A stretch of DNA of 62,000 nt from Branchiostoma floridae (GCF_000003815.2 NC_049997.1:3412555-3474554), one strand, 5' to 3'; positions 34,413 through 47,305 are shown, counted from the stretch's first letter. Notes: generated from the letters alone by a model not told the origin. Made by a program: numbers and translations.

Positions 34413-37400
34413 ATGGCCTATTTTAGTGGAGCTGCTGAGGTAGGAATCAGTTTTTTCTCCTCTCGTCAACCAACAAACACTCTAAAGTTTGATTCTCCTT
34501 AAGGGGTGATCTACACAATACATTTTGTATAATGGAAGTTTAACTTAAAATTACATTATCTATAGGTCCCTCTCCAAGCAATGTGGTTGTTCCAAACCGA
34601 GGATAGGCTCAAGCTTGTTTTGACGTCTTTTGTGCGTTTTTACCTGGGTTTCTATTTTGTCCGCCATGTTTCCCTGTTTGGCTTATGAACAAAAAGAAAT
34701 TATCCCGACCGTCAGCTTAACGGGTTCTTGAGGCGTTAACAGGGAGATCGCCCTGAGGCAAATTCTTCGCGCGAGATCTATTGTTTAATAGCTAGCTGTC
34801 TGTGAAGCATTGTGTCAAAACATCAGGACAAGTAGGTCGCCTACATTTTTAAAGGTCACAGACTCTTCTGTTTTGCTTTGTTTCATAACTCTGACTACAT
34901 AGCCAACTAACACTTACTGATGATTGATGGATCATTGCAACATTTAAAAGTCCGTTTGATCAATGTTCAAGATTTAGAAAATGTTATTCCAACCATGCAT
35001 GCCATTTTCTGCGCAAGCTAGCCATGTTGGTTTGATTTTATGGATGTCATCCATATGGGCATCAATTTTCGTCTGTTTCGAAGATTACGACCATACTGTA
35101 AGTCGTACAAAAACGCTGCAAAATGAGGAAATGTATGCCGTAAATAGACAAATGTATCGCAAACCGGCTACTTATACCAAAGTCAGCCCCTATAAAGTCA
35201 AAGAAGATATGAATAAGATATGAATGAAAGAACAAATATAAAGAATTGTTCGGCACAGCATACTCTGTGTGTTCAGTAATTCAACCTTCCTGACCACTAA
35301 AGATATCGTAATGAAGGCTAATTTTCTGGCCAAACATTTTTCTTGGCACGCTCGCCGAATTTCTGTTTGTGGGGGGGAGGGGGTGTTACAGAGGATGTAA
35401 TCAAACCAACATAGCCTCAGCTTGTAAGTTTGTCTTTTTATGTCACTTTGCAGAGGTTTGAGCGCACCAAGCCAATAGTGAATGTGGGAACCATCGGCCA
35501 CGTGGACCACGGAAAGACCACACTAACCGCTGCCATATCCACAATACGTGATAGATGCTTTCTTCTCCAACATATCGAATTTGAATTGGTTATCATAGCA
35601 GTACTATTAATTGATTGCCCGACGAGGTATTCATGTTTGTAGATTGTGCTTTGCCGTCGTTCTTTTCTTTTGAGTGCCCTGGTATTAATGTATTTCCCCA
35701 TTTGGCAACTGACCGTCGTCAGTGCAAACCCGGTAGCTACACAATCACACAATCGTTCTATTAAATTGTTATCGTTCTATTGTCATTGTCATTATAAACG
35801 CATGCGGAGCGAAAGGCATTATAGGTACTTGTCAAGGGTGAAAGCCCCTAAGGCGTAAACAAAATACGCCCCGACATGTGCAAAGCATGATCGAGACATG
35901 AACTACTGATGAGATAAGGAAGGGGCATTCACTGTTGGCAAATACCCGCTGTGTGTATTTTTCTGTGCATTCGTACTTGGAAGAGTAAATCTCCTTATAG
36001 TGCACACTGTCACAATGAGAACTAGGCAATCTCTACTGGAACTAAAGGGGAAGTAGAAAGAAACAAATAAAGCAAAAAAAATCTAATACATAGTGATCTA
36101 ATACACAGTACATTTTTATGTTTGTCTAGTGGCTAAAAAGTATGGGGGCGAGGCCAGAGACTTTGCATCCATCGACAACGCTCCCGAGGAAAGAGAACGA
36201 GGAATAACCATCAACACTGCACATGTGGAATACAACACTCCGACAAGGCATTACGCGCACGTGGACTGTCCAGGACACGCAGACTACGTGAAGGTAATAA
36301 AGCTTTGTCACGATCACATGCACACATCATACCACAGGTCTGCAACAATGCACTGCAGTCATTCTTATAGATTAGTTATGGATGTTTCGATCATAGTTTG
36401 AATGTCTTTTGGCACAAAATGGTTGAAGCTAATAAAGGAGCTCACAGACATACCAGTGTCTTCGTTAAACTTTCATTTCACAATGATCGTACTGCCCTTG
36501 TGTTTCTGCCATGAACAGCAGCTTTTAAACTAAAGCTCTTCAAGTAGGATATTATGTCCAAGGACTCTGGCAGTGTGTAGTATTGTTTGATATCCAGCCG
36601 TATTCCATTTGTCCAGAACATGATCACCGGCGCAGCGCAGATGGACGGGGCAGTTCTGGTTGTATCCGCTGGGGACGGACCCATGCCGCAAACCCGGGAA
36701 CACATTCTACTGGCCAGACAAGTGAGTTGAAACATGCCCTGGCAACAGACTTTTATAAATTCTGCTATCAGTTGTTATCGAAATCATTACAAATGTCAAT
36801 ATAAATCAATTAACAAAAATCCTATTCTTGAACTGGTAATATCCAACACAAAAATGGGACTCACCCACATTTTCAAGCAGCTTTTGTCAAGGAATGAACA
36901 ATCCACTGCTGCCGTGACGTCACATTATGTAGATAGAACACGTGATTCAGTGAACAGTGGATCATACGTTGCAGCAGTGGATTGTTCATTCCTTGACAAA
37001 GACTGGTGCTGTTCAGTCGAATATTTGGGCGAGTTTAATTGTTACTGTTAGATGTTGGATTTTACCGTTAAACTAGTTCAAGAATGACTTCAACCAACAC
37101 AGATGGACTCTCATGTTAAAATATTCTATTCACTGTATTAAATACAGGTGGGTGTTCCACGAATCGTGGTGTTCATGAACAAAGTGGACCAAGTGGACGA
37201 TGAGGAACTACTTGACCTGGTGGAGCTGGAAATCAGGAAGCTTCTCAGCAGTTATGAGTTTCCTGGGGACGACATCCCGATTGTCAGGGGATCTGCCCTG
37301 GGAGCCCTGAATGTAAGTCAGACAATGGAACAAAAAGTTCCTAGGTTCGTGTACCATTTCAGTCCCTGGGTGTGAAATCAGGTACACGTAGCTGCGGACA

Positions 37401-40251
37401 TGGTTGCTTTTGAAGCAGAGATCTTCTTTTTTTCATTGTTTTCTTTTGATTGCTACACTTGTAGCAGTGGCCGTGATTTTCCTAATTTTCCTTCATTTAG
37501 AGGTGGAAAATTAAATAAATCGATACCATTCCTTGGGAAACACCAAGCTTGAATCGTAGCAGAAATATAACAAAAGAATTCTGTACATCAACCTTCATTA
37601 TGAACTGGAGAAAACTTGCTTACAAATCATCACAGCAGAATGGTACAAACTCATGTCGGATGAGGATGAACTGAACTGAACTGATGAGCTCTGCTTAGAA
37701 AGTGGAAATGGTAATTGTAAGGCTTTGCCAATCGCTTGCAATTCAATACTTCTTGACAAGGCCATTCCACAAGCTTTAGGGGCAATGCAAGTTCGACCGT
37801 CTTTGTTGACAGAGGGATGTAGAACAATCTTTTTCAAATATTGGTCAACCTATACATGAAAAAAATGTTGGAAGCATTTCCTGTTCCTTGCCATCAATTT
37901 CATTGCAATTTCCATCGCTCGTCTTTGTTAGTTACCGTTTCTCCGTGTGTCTCCAAAGTCTAAATCTGACACTTGTTCGTATGTTCTGTGCTCGTGCCCT
38001 TGGTAAGTATTTAAGTGATGACTTGAAAGACCACATTGTTGTTGTAACGATAAGCTTATATCCATGTATTCCAGGGTGAAAAAGAATGGGAGGCCAAGAT
38101 CGTGGAGCTGGCGGAGGCTCTTGACAAATACATACCTGAACCGGAGCGGGCGGTGGACCAACCGTTCCTTATGCCGATTGAGGATGTCTTCTCCATTACA
38201 GGTACGTGCAAATGGTGATCATTGTGTGAAACAAGCTGCAAAGTATTGCCAAAAACGAAACGTTGCCCCGGTGACAATCACGTAGACCAAAAACATTAGA
38301 AAACCTGTAGGCTTTTCATGTTTACCTTCATGTAGTCTCCAAGCAGACCCTATGGTGCCTTAGAAATAGTATCAAAGCTGGCAAAGGAGTATAGCCGGCC
38401 AAAGGGAGATAGCCGGCTAAGGGAGTCAAACGGGCACTGGTGCCTTGCCAGCTTTGATACTATTTCTAAGGCACCGTAGGGTCTGCTTGGAGACTACCTT
38501 CATGGAGTTCAGTAGATCAAATACATTTGGATTTACAGGTCGCGGCACTGTGGTGACAGGCCGGATCGAACATGGGGTCATCAAAGTTGGGGAAGAAGTG
38601 GCCATTGTTGGGATAAGGGAGACAACTAGTACGACTTGCACAGGTTGGTAAAATTGCCGTTACTGGCAAAGATAGTTTTTTTTTTTATGTCAAGCTAAAA
38701 ACTGACTAATGAAGAATGTGATGCTTTGCCATTTTTATCTCTTTATTCACGGAGGTTATATTTTCTCGTGCTCTGAACAAGCTATAGATTTGTAGGCGTT
38801 AGATTGTGCTCAGGAAGAAGTGACCTAAGTCTGGACCCCCTACGTTATCCCTTACTTTATTTCAAAGGCCTTTTCCGCCATCGTTCTGAAACTTTGAAAA
38901 GCTATATTGTAGTGAGTTCAGATACATTGAGATTGTTGCCATGTTGTTGCACCTACTTTCTATGTCTCAAAGCCACCTCATTGGCACGTAATTGCACAGA
39001 ACCTACACAAATCTTCTTCTTGCGCAGAAGGGAAAGTGAATTTATCTATTGTCTGCAGGTGTTGAGATGTTCCGGAAACTGTTGGATGAAGGCAGGGCTG
39101 GTGATAACGTCGGTGTTCTGCTGAGGGGCACGAAGAAGGATGAGGTGGAACGTGGTCAGGTGTTGGCCAAGCCTGGAAGCATCACTCCTCATAACAAATT
39201 TGAAGCTGAGGTGAGTGTAGACAGTGTGGCTTCAAAAGTTATATTGGATATCATATTGCTTGCTAACGCATTAATTTTGTGAAGTCGTACTCAAAGGCCA
39301 CTTTGCTGACATACAATAGAAAACTAAGCTATATATAAGCTAAATCAGTTTCAATAAATAATTAAGTTGGGAAGAAGATATATTGGTAGAAAAATCTTGA
39401 CCAAGTTGAAGGCGAAACCTCAAGGTGGTATCTCACTGCGCTTGGGGTTCGTTCACTGCGGCACCACTGTGTTGTTTTCGCCGATTTTTTTATAATTTAG
39501 ATATTGTGAAATACGTAAATGTATGAATTAGAAGACAACAAAGTACAAGAAACGTAAGAAAATTCTTTATCTCAATTCGTTGAGTAATTTTTTTAATCCC
39601 CCATTGCCGCACCGGTGCCCACCTCCAACCGAAAGAAGACAAAAGAAGTACTAAATCTATGTTGCTTTTCATGTACACGATACAGGTGTACATCCTGGCT
39701 AAAGAGGAAGGCGGACGTCATGAACCGATTTTCAATGGCTATCGACCTCAGTTCTATTTCCGGACAACAGACGTCACAGGAGCCATCCAGCTTCCCGATG
39801 ATGTGGTAAGTGCAAGTACAGCCAAACCTGTATTTGCGGCCACCTTAATTTGCATAGCGACCACATGGCCATTGCGGGCACTTTTTGTCGATCCCTGGCC
39901 TGGATATTTCCCATTCACTTAAGCATTAAGAAATAGTTTATAGCGGTCACCTGTTCAACACGGTCACGGCCACACGATTTTCGGTCCGGTAGATACAGAA
40001 ACACTGCAAATTGCGTCCATACAGTGGCGGTATGTCACCCTGTTTAGCATCGCAGTTTGCGAGGATTTGGAGTTGGTGGATGATGATTTTATCTGCCTAC
40101 TTTCCCCCAGGAAATGGTGATGCCAGGAGATAACGTCTCTATAACAGTAGAGCTGATCGCTCCCATCGCCATGGATGAAGGCCTGAGGTTCGCCATCCGT
40201 GAGGGGGGACGGACTGTCGGTGCCGGGGCTGTGGCTAAGATAATCGAATAG
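34413..40251 (+). CDS. tuf-like: Bacterial-type elongation factor Tu, ten exons, full length (EF-Tu-A)
   Basis: EF-Tu is the GTPase that delivers aminoacyl-tRNA to bacterial, mitochondrial or plastid ribosomes. Exons: 34413-34439, 35454-35547, 36130-36293, 36617-36721, 37148-37312, 38075-38201, 38539-38643, 39059-39210, 39686-39805 and 40111-40251. All introns are GT-AG, all phases fit, and the sum is 1200 nt (399 aa; E. coli EF-Tu is 394). GTPase motifs are intact: GHVDHGKT (G1), RGITIN (G2), DCPGH (G3), NKVD (G4) and GSAL (G5). Domain 2 has GRGTVVTGR; domain 3 has KEEGGRHEP and [14 protein letters not shown]. Stretches such as [26 protein letters not shown] and [17 protein letters not shown] look proteobacterial rather than like metazoan TUFM, whose domain 3 differs there. 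The model begins [16 protein letters not shown], with an in-frame upstream stop and no transit peptide. Exon 1 is the least certain. Localisation and origin (mitochondrial paralogue or gene transfer) are open. Confidence 0.88.
36824..37085. mobile_element. Nested foldback element in EF-Tu-A intron 4
   Basis: The outer ends ATTCTTGAACTGGTAA and TTAAACTAGTTCAAGAAT are inverted, with a second block ATCCAACA / TGTTGGAT. Inside, 36884-36999 is a near-perfect palindrome with arms TTGTCAAGGAATGAACAATC and its complement. Confidence 0.85.
38332..38497. mobile_element. Hairpin element, TCTCCAAGCAGATC family, copy 2
   Basis: GTAGTCTCCAAGCAGACC and GGTCTGCTTGGAGACTAC form perfect ends. The arms continue through GCACC/GGTGC and GATACTATTTCTAAG, giving a long hairpin with a short loop of AGCCGGC repeats. 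It lies about 40 bp upstream of EF-Tu-A exon 7, so it is close to that splice acceptor. Confidence 0.9.
39818..40080. mobile_element. ACAGTCAAACCTGT element, 3'-truncated copy in EF-Tu-A intron 9
   Basis: Begins ACAGCCAAACCTGTATTTGC and follows the SPC24-intron copy (29729 onward) through GATACAGAAACACTGC and GGATTTGGAGTT, then stops before the right TIR. It fills nearly all of the intron. Confidence 0.8.
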
Positions 40252-40782
40252 AATTCAAGGTACGACAGATTTTTCATTGTTATTAGACCTTTTACATTGG
40301 ACGGCGCCATTTCTACTACCTTCTTCACTAGTTCAGTTTGTAAAATAGGTGTTTTGTTTGCTAAGTGTTTTTCCAATTAACGTAAGTCTCATGCAAGCAG
40401 TTTACAATGGAATGTATACATTTAGGAAACAAAACCATATTGACTACTAGAATAAGCCATAAAGTTTAATTAGTACAAGCACAAAGGCTGCGAATGTGTA
40501 CACTGTCATGTATTCATGCATTTTTTTCTTGAATTATATCTCCTAACGTTAACATTGTTGGTATACTTTCCCAGCAGTTCATACATACTCTACCTCAAAG
40601 TAGAAGCACAACCATTTACGTCTTTGTACTTGTAAATCAACAGATGTCTCTTCAATTTCAAAGATGCTACACATTTGGAATATTTAGCATTGTGCATATA
40701 TTTTGTAGTCGGCATGCCGGCAAACGTTTTGCAAAACACCAAGTCCTTTAATACATTTTTTTTCCTTTTAATTTGATTTCAG

Positions 40783-40920
40783 CTATTTCTTAGGAATACG
40801 GGATGTCAGAGGACTTCCTCCGGCCGGTAGCTGCCTCGACTGCCGAGCTGTTTCATCCCAGAAGCTAGTAGAAGAGTAGAGAAGCGTGTATTCAGTTGGG
40901 TTGTGGGTTCTGGTGTTTTA
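40783..40920 (+). other. Spliced 3' UTR exon of EF-Tu-A with conserved 58-nt block
   Basis: The stop codon at 40249-40251 is followed by 8 nt, then a donor (AAG|GTACGA), then an acceptor (TTTGATTTCAG) ending at 40782. The same arrangement exists in EF-Tu-B (acceptor ending at 52774). The block 40806-40863 is identical base for base to 52798-52855. CGGTAG ... CTGCCG inside it could form a small stem with one G-U pair. Because the stop is only 8 nt from the junction, this intron should not trigger nonsense-mediated decay. Confidence 0.65.
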
Positions 40921-42694
40921 GGATAGCGAGATGACAGAGGAATATTTCTTGTAAGTTACTTGTCTTTTAGTGGATCTATTGTGTTAGACAAAGTTAACAT
41001 CAGTCAGACCAACAAAAATAGAAAAGAATAAAAAATGAACGATCAAAAATAGCCAAAAAAGAACGATCAATGATTACATAAATTTTCTTCCATTACGAAT
41101 CCAATCGTGAAAGTGACAGCCATTATAGTTTTAAGTTATGGTCATAAATATCACGATTAAACATGGGACCATCAAATTTGGAGATGTAGGAAATAGACGT
41201 ACTCTAGTTGTTTTTTTAAGGAAACAGAAAATTTCACAGGTTGGTGAAGGAATCATTGTACTCCCATTTCAAGTATAGTAGAAAATGGCAACGATGATTT
41301 TATGTCAGTGAATTACAACATTCGGCTCAGAACAATATCTGAACCTTTAGATTATGGTCGTATATCAATGGAAAATAAAATGTTTGCGATTTCTTTTGCT
41401 GTCGTTTTGTCCTTATTTCTAAAATCTATAAGTGAATCTGGTATCAATATACAGATGGTTTATCTCAGACCTAAATGATCACATACAGGGCAGCAAGAAC
41501 AGGGTAAAGATTTGGCAGCAATAGACCAGGATAGGGCGGACAGACCTAGAGTCTGATTGAGCAGTTATAATAAGGCAGGACGACACTGTGCAATTTGAAT
41601 GCAGAAGAGTTTGATGGTGGGACGGGTCTGCTTCATACGTTTGGGCAGGGTAGCCACGCGCCTACCCCAGAAAAAAATACAAAAGAACAGACAAGTAGTG
41701 GAGCAACGTTAACCAATCAACATTTGCCAAATGTTCACTAGTTAGTAAGGTCATGACACGAGTAACCGAAGAAGGCAGTCGGGCAACCTGTATCTGGATT
41801 CTAGAAGGGCTGATTATGGAGGAATTTAATAAAGCTTGTAAAAAAATCAGCCAGAGACAGAAACATTTATATTTGACTGCTGAGCTGGTTGATCCCAGAA
41901 ACTCATTCATGCACTCACTCACTCACTCACGGTTACTCAGTCTCAGCTTGTAGTAGCCGTAGGGACAGTCTGTCGGTCCACAAATAAGTAACCCTAACCC
42001 AGGAACTAGTAGTGATGTGATAAATAAAAATTAAAAGTAAAGTGGCATGAAGAGTGTTGGGATTCATTTCTGGGCTTTATTCTAGAGGAAGGTTCGATGC
42101 ATGAATTGACTGAACTTTCTCACTTTATTAAGTCCAGAATTTACCTTATATCTGCAGACAGTGATGGCGAAACATTTGTTCGGTCGTGTGCAAGTAAATA
42201 TTCTTGTTTTCACGGGATGCATGAAATTGATGTGATTTTTTTCTCTCTCTCAAATCAGAGATACAAGTTGTTGATACAGCGACGACGTCGATGGGAGACA
42301 ATGGTACATGGCTCATGCTGTTTTGTAAAATCACAGTGCGATTATTCTGTGATGATTGATCTCAATAACTTAGTTCTTGGTTATCCTAACTGGTAAATGT
42401 AGCTTTGGTAAGTGTAGGACAACGTTAACGTGTCAGCTTTTGGATCTGATGTTGGGAGATATTATAAAAGACTCACAAACCAAAGACACTTTGTGTTGGT
42501 GTTCTCTTTCAAGAAGATGATCACGAGACAGACGACACCGTGGGACTTGTGTTACTCTGTTTCAATGTTAGGGAACGTATTGGTATGTAGAGACATGGCA
42601 AAACCATTGGCTGTAAAATTATCAACTTCTTTCATATACCCCAAAAAGTAAGATCCAACTAGCGAATACATGCCTGAGTCTTCTCTACTTACAG

Positions 42695-42900
42695 AGGGTC
42701 CGCATGGGGGGTCGACGTCCTGACTACGATTTACGCTGAATTCAGGAGAACCCCCTACGTATTACGCTAAATCAAGGAAGGCAGTTACGCTAAATTTCGT
42801 CGCCTCGCTACGATTTACGTAGATAAGATGGTTTTCCCTACGAATTACAGGAAATAAAATAGGCTGCCTACGCCTTACGTAAAAGAGCATGCAGACCCTC
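42695..42900. mobile_element. AGGGTCTGCATG TIR element
   Basis: Ends AGGGTCCGCATGG and GCATGCAGACCCT are inverted. The interior is built of repeated CTACGATTTACGTA / TTACGCTAAATC phrases in alternating orientation, an unusual internal pattern. Confidence 0.75.
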
Positions 42901-43920
42901 CTTACAGTTACTGGGATCGACCCGAATGACAAATGAGGGCAGCATAAATAGAATTAACAGGCAATGAAATGAAGGAAAGAAGGATGAAAAGTAAATGTTT
43001 ATGTCACTGGCTGCATCTGTCATTAGGGCGGGGCAGAAGGATGCGACGCTCTAGTTCCCACATTAATCGGTCCTTCTAGGTAGCTGCTGCTGATTGGTCT
43101 GTAGTAGTCTGTCCTGTTGTGCTTGTTGTGGGCTAGGCGCGTATCTGATTTTAACAGCCCAATGGTTCCCAAAAATGTCTTCAATAAATTGTTTTGCTTG
43201 AAACTAGTCAGTCATGTGGAGTGCGTAACAAGCTATTGTTTTATGTAGTTACTGTTGCAAAGCCTATGTAATAAGGGAGTGTTGTTTGAGAGATTTTAAA
43301 TACTGGTTAACCCCCAAAATTGAACCATATTGTGATGCACATGAAGGCCCTAGAGCTAATGGACCCGTATGTAGTTCAGGGGGCTGACTGGAAGGACCGC
43401 CTTATTTTCCGACCCCTTTCTCCGAAACCAGATTAAGAACAAGGACGCTTCAGAAACATCCTGAGGTCCACCCTGAGTGTCGACACCTGACGATCGCCTC
43501 GAACAAGTTAGAACTGAAGTAGGTTTTCATTTATATGTAGTAGTAGTAATAGTAGTAGTAGTTGTTGTTGTTGTTGCGAGGATAGACAGGGTAGGATTTA
43601 CTGTGGAGAATACTTATAAGCTCTACTCGACGCCGGGGGTTGATGAATAAATAGGTTGAATAATTTAGCAATACACATACAGTGTAGAAACTTACGCCAT
43701 GTTGATTTGATTACGCCCTCTTGGAACCCCAAAACTTGTGTGGGCACGAGAAAGAAAAAGAGATTTGGCTAAAATCTTTAAATTATGACATCTAAGCGGT
43801 CAGGAAGATTGAACAAATGGCTGAACACACAGAGTATGATGTAACACTGGCAGGGGCGTAAATATGAATGTGACATTTATGTGAATTTGGCCACATGTTT
43901 CTTACTCGACCCGTCTATAA

Positions 43921-44166
43921 TCTCCAAGCAGATCTTGCGTGGCATAAGATCTAGATAGTATCATAAGCTGGGCAAGGAGCTTAGCCGGCAGAGGAGTAAA
44001 TTGGCCACTTGAAGATCTGCCGCAGAACGAAAGATCGCCCCTCCCAATGCCTTGGAGTTTTTCCGTTCTGCGGCAGATCTTCGCATGGCCAATTTACTCC
44101 TTCGCCGGCTAAACTCCTTCCCCAGCTTATGATACGATCTTATGCCACGCAAGATCTGCTTGGAGA
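43921..44166. mobile_element. Hairpin element, TCTCCAAGCAGATC family, copy 3 (long)
   Basis: TCTCCAAGCAGATCTTGCGT and ACGCAAGATCTGCTTGGAGA are perfect inverted ends. The arms extend for about 110 bases, through GAAGATCTGCCGCAGAACG and its complement CGTTCTGCGGCAGATCTTC, leaving a loop of about 30 bases. Confidence 0.9.
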
Positions 44167-45145
44167 CCCAACAACAGGGTGACACGTCCCGACGACAGGG
44201 GTGATCATGTGGTCACCTCGTGACACCTTGCTACGTGGTTCCCTCCAGCAAAAGGGCATTCCATAAGTCGAATAACGACCCTGTTAGTAGGACATATATT
44301 CGCTTCCCGAACGTATATTTGTATATTTTGATACGGATCCCGAACGAAGGCAAAAACTCTCAAAACAATGCTGAATTTTGACTACTTTCCATAAAACTCG
44401 CTTTTTTATCAATCCGTGTTCCAAACCAAAGGTGGCTATTCTGAGGTACATTTTATGTTGAAATTGGAAGAATTAGGCTTCATGATTTCTATATGGGTCA
44501 CACTAATAGAGCTATCGTTGTGTTCCGGATTCCGACAAAACTCAAAGAGTGAGAAAGTGGGTACAAAAATGGGACCAATTAGAGTTGTAAGTTTTAAAGG
44601 TTATACATGAAAAATATGTGAAAAGGACAAATTGAAATGTTAGGGAAATGTGAAACATGAAATGTGATACAGATAAAATCCAAACTCAATCTTTTTGACA
44701 TCCTGACATGCCCTCGCCCTATTTGCTCATTGTATAGTTGTCTGCGACAATTTCCCTCTATTATTTAGGTACTATTTTACAATTACATGTTAGGCCATGT
44801 TGATTTGATTATATGGATGACATCCTCTGGGAACTCAAAAACTGATGCGAGCGAGCGAATAAAAAAAAGTTTGGCCTGAAAAAAAAAAGTTGCCTTCAGT
44901 ATGAAATCAAAGTGGCTCAGGAAGGTTGAACATAGGACTAAACACACATATGGTATACCAACAGTTAGGTGTAGGGACCAGTACATCATACGGGTGCGAA
45001 ACATTTTTTCTTCTTGGACCAATCCGAAAAAAACAGACCTGAAAAAAAAAGACAGAGGAACAGGTTTCGCCAATTACAAAATGGACACACTATGTCGCCA
45101 GCCATTTAAGTTCTAACCGGGGGGGGGGGGCAAGAAGACAGCAAG

Positions 45146-45775
45146 NNNNNNNNNNNNNNNNNNNNNNNNNNNNNNNNNNNNNNNNNNNNNNNNNNNNNNN
45201 NNNNNNNNNNNNNNNNNNNNNNNNNNNNNNNNNNNNNNNNNNNNNNNNNNNNNNNNNNNNNNNNNNNNNNNNNNNNNNNNNNNNNNNNNNNNNNNNNNNN
45301 NNNNNNNNNNNNNNNNNNNNNNNNNNNNNNNNNNNNNNNNNNNNNNNNNNNNNNNNNNNNNNNNNNNNNNNNNNNNNNNNNNNNNNNNNNNNNNNNNNNN
45401 NNNNNNNNNNNNNNNNNNNNNNNNNNNNNNNNNNNNNNNNNNNNNNNNNNNNNNNNNNNNNNNNNNNNNNNNNNNNNNNNNNNNNNNNNNNNNNNNNNNN
45501 NNNNNNNNNNNNNNNNNNNNNNNNNNNNNNNNNNNNNNNNNNNNNNNNNNNNNNNNNNNNNNNNNNNNNNNNNNNNNNNNNNNNNNNNNNNNNNNNNNNN
45601 NNNNNNNNNNNNNNNNNNNNNNNNNNNNNNNNNNNNNNNNNNNNNNNNNNNNNNNNNNNNNNNNNNNNNNNNNNNNNNNNNNNNNNNNNNNNNNNNNNNN
45701 NNNNNNNNNNNNNNNNNNNNNNNNNNNNNNNNNNNNNNNNNNNNNNNNNNNNNNNNNNNNNNNNNNNNNNNNNNN
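45146..45775. other. Assembly gap (630 N)
   Basis: It begins just after a G13 run (45119-45131). It lies upstream of EF-Tu-B, so part of that gene's 5' region may be missing. Confidence 0.99.
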
Positions 45776-45992
45776 CGATAGTGGAGAACTTAAAATCATT
45801 CCGGGAACCGGTAACAAATAGACCCCAGGACCTATCCGTGGGATACACTGAGGTCCCCCCTTAGGTATCCGGCAGTCCACCAGGACAAATTTGAGGCTTC
45901 GGAGCCAGATCAGTGCAATTGAGACCGAAACCTCACCATGTTGTCTCTTTTTAGTTCTTCCTCGAAGTCAGTGAAGTGCAGTGCGCATCATC

Positions 45993-46049
45993 ATGGCCAT
46001 TCGTCACATCGTGGAGATTGCTGTGATCTTGGCGGTTGTTTTCGCCTGG
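45993..46049 (+). other. Possible short first exon (signal-peptide-like) before EF-Tu-B
   Basis: ATG at 45993 opens MAIRHIVEIAVILAVVFAW, a hydrophobic leader, and meets a donor TGG|GTTAGT at 46050. The next candidate acceptor (CCATTTCAG ending at about 46713) would continue in a frame with an immediate stop, so I cannot join it to EF-Tu-B. It could be a separate small gene, a 5' UTR ORF or chance. Confidence 0.25.
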
Positions 46050-47068
46050 GTTAGTTACTCGTTTCAAGTCGTCTTCCTTTAAATACCCTGTCTCATTTAT
46101 TTATCCAGACGTTGTTGCAGAGTCTTTTACAGTCTGTGATGCATGTATATGCATGTTGGTTTTATCTCTGTGAATTTTATGCAAGACCTGGTTTATATGC
46201 AGGATATTAGTATCAGTTCTAGTAATAATCAGTAATGATCAGCTCAAGTCAGTGCTGTACCGTGTGTAAGTGCTGACATGTTTAGTAAAGTTTGAAGCAG
46301 GGTGGACATGTACAGTTTACTGTCCGTGCCTGTGGCTAAATTTCGTGCACGTGCTATACGGGCCCTAATGTATCTTATTATTGTAGTTAGGGGTCGTAAA
46401 TACATATTGGAAATGACATGAATCAATTAGATAAGTGCCACTTTTGTGAGGAAGACATGTGTTTCAATAGCAAATCTTATCATGTAAAGAGCAAACTGTG
46501 GTTGAACAAAAGATGTCACCCCTTTCGTTCCCTTCGCCATTTCTAGATTTGCCCATAGACCAAAGGCAGTTGAAAAAAATGTGTCAGTGATATTTCTTAT
46601 AGTCAGTGTTCTCATTTACAAACACTCTGCCCTCTAAATCTTAGAAATGTGAATTGGCTAAAAGTTACACGCACATTGACAGTACTAAACTGCTGCGATA
46701 TCGCCCATTTCAGATGCAGTGAAGGCGAGGGAGGCAAGGAGTGCAATGTTATCCTTTAGGGTAAGTTATCCTTTAGATCTTAATTTTTATAACATAGCGT
46801 TCTTTTTGTCCGTCGCGCGTACGTCTTGAACCCTCTACAAGCTAATGAATTTTCGAGAGTACAATTAGTGTTTGATGTAATTTTCATATTAACTCATCAA
46901 CCTTTAATTTGCCTTTATTTGATTTTTCCCTACTTTGAACATTTTCTTTTGATCATTATCACCTTGTACATGTACATGTATTTCTACTGTCATGACTCAT
47001 CATTTCGTATTTTGCATGAGACACTTTAAGCTTGTTCGCATGCCCACTCCCATGTTCATATCTTTGGT

Positions 47069-47279
47069 ACCCTTTCCACTAGACGGCGATCGCGATGCGC
47101 TCTCACTGCTACCTAGATAGGACCTTTGATTTCATACTGGGGTATATCATACAGCATGTAAAAGTGTGGGGAGGACAACAAAACACACAAAGTGTAAAAA
47201 AATGGTTTCTTTTCTGTACAATTCGTTGAGCAATCTGTCAAATTTCAGGTCGCAGAGAGAGCGCGTGGAAAGGAGTAAT
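47069..47279. mobile_element. TIR element directly upstream of EF-Tu-B
   Basis: The left end TACCCTTTCCACTAGACGGC plus GATGCGCTCTC is inverted relative to the right GAGAGCGCGTGGAAAGGAGTA. It ends about 27 bp before the EF-Tu-B start codon, so it may supply promoter or 5' UTR sequence. Confidence 0.7.
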
Positions 47280-47305
47280 AAGCACAGTGCGTGTTGAGTT
47301 GAAAA

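Larger units (their letters stand above)
40921..45145. other. Intergenic interval between the EF-Tu paralogues
   Basis: No gene was found. AATAAA signals at about 41369 and 42020 could end EF-Tu-A transcripts. (TCAC)n is at about 41910-41930. A (GTA/GTT)n microsatellite lies at about 43536-43575. Transposable pieces are listed separately. Fragments of the CATGTTGATTTGATTATATG family lie at about 43695-43760 and 44795-45085. Confidence 0.5.

Noticed and set aside
34413-40251. Bacterial contamination as the source of the EF-Tu sequence
   Set aside because: The coding sequence is split by nine GT-AG introns containing the same dispersed elements as the rest of the window, and it has a tandem paralogue with the same intron positions.
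45113-45880. Long ORFs spanning the N gap
   Set aside because: They consist almost entirely of unknown bases.
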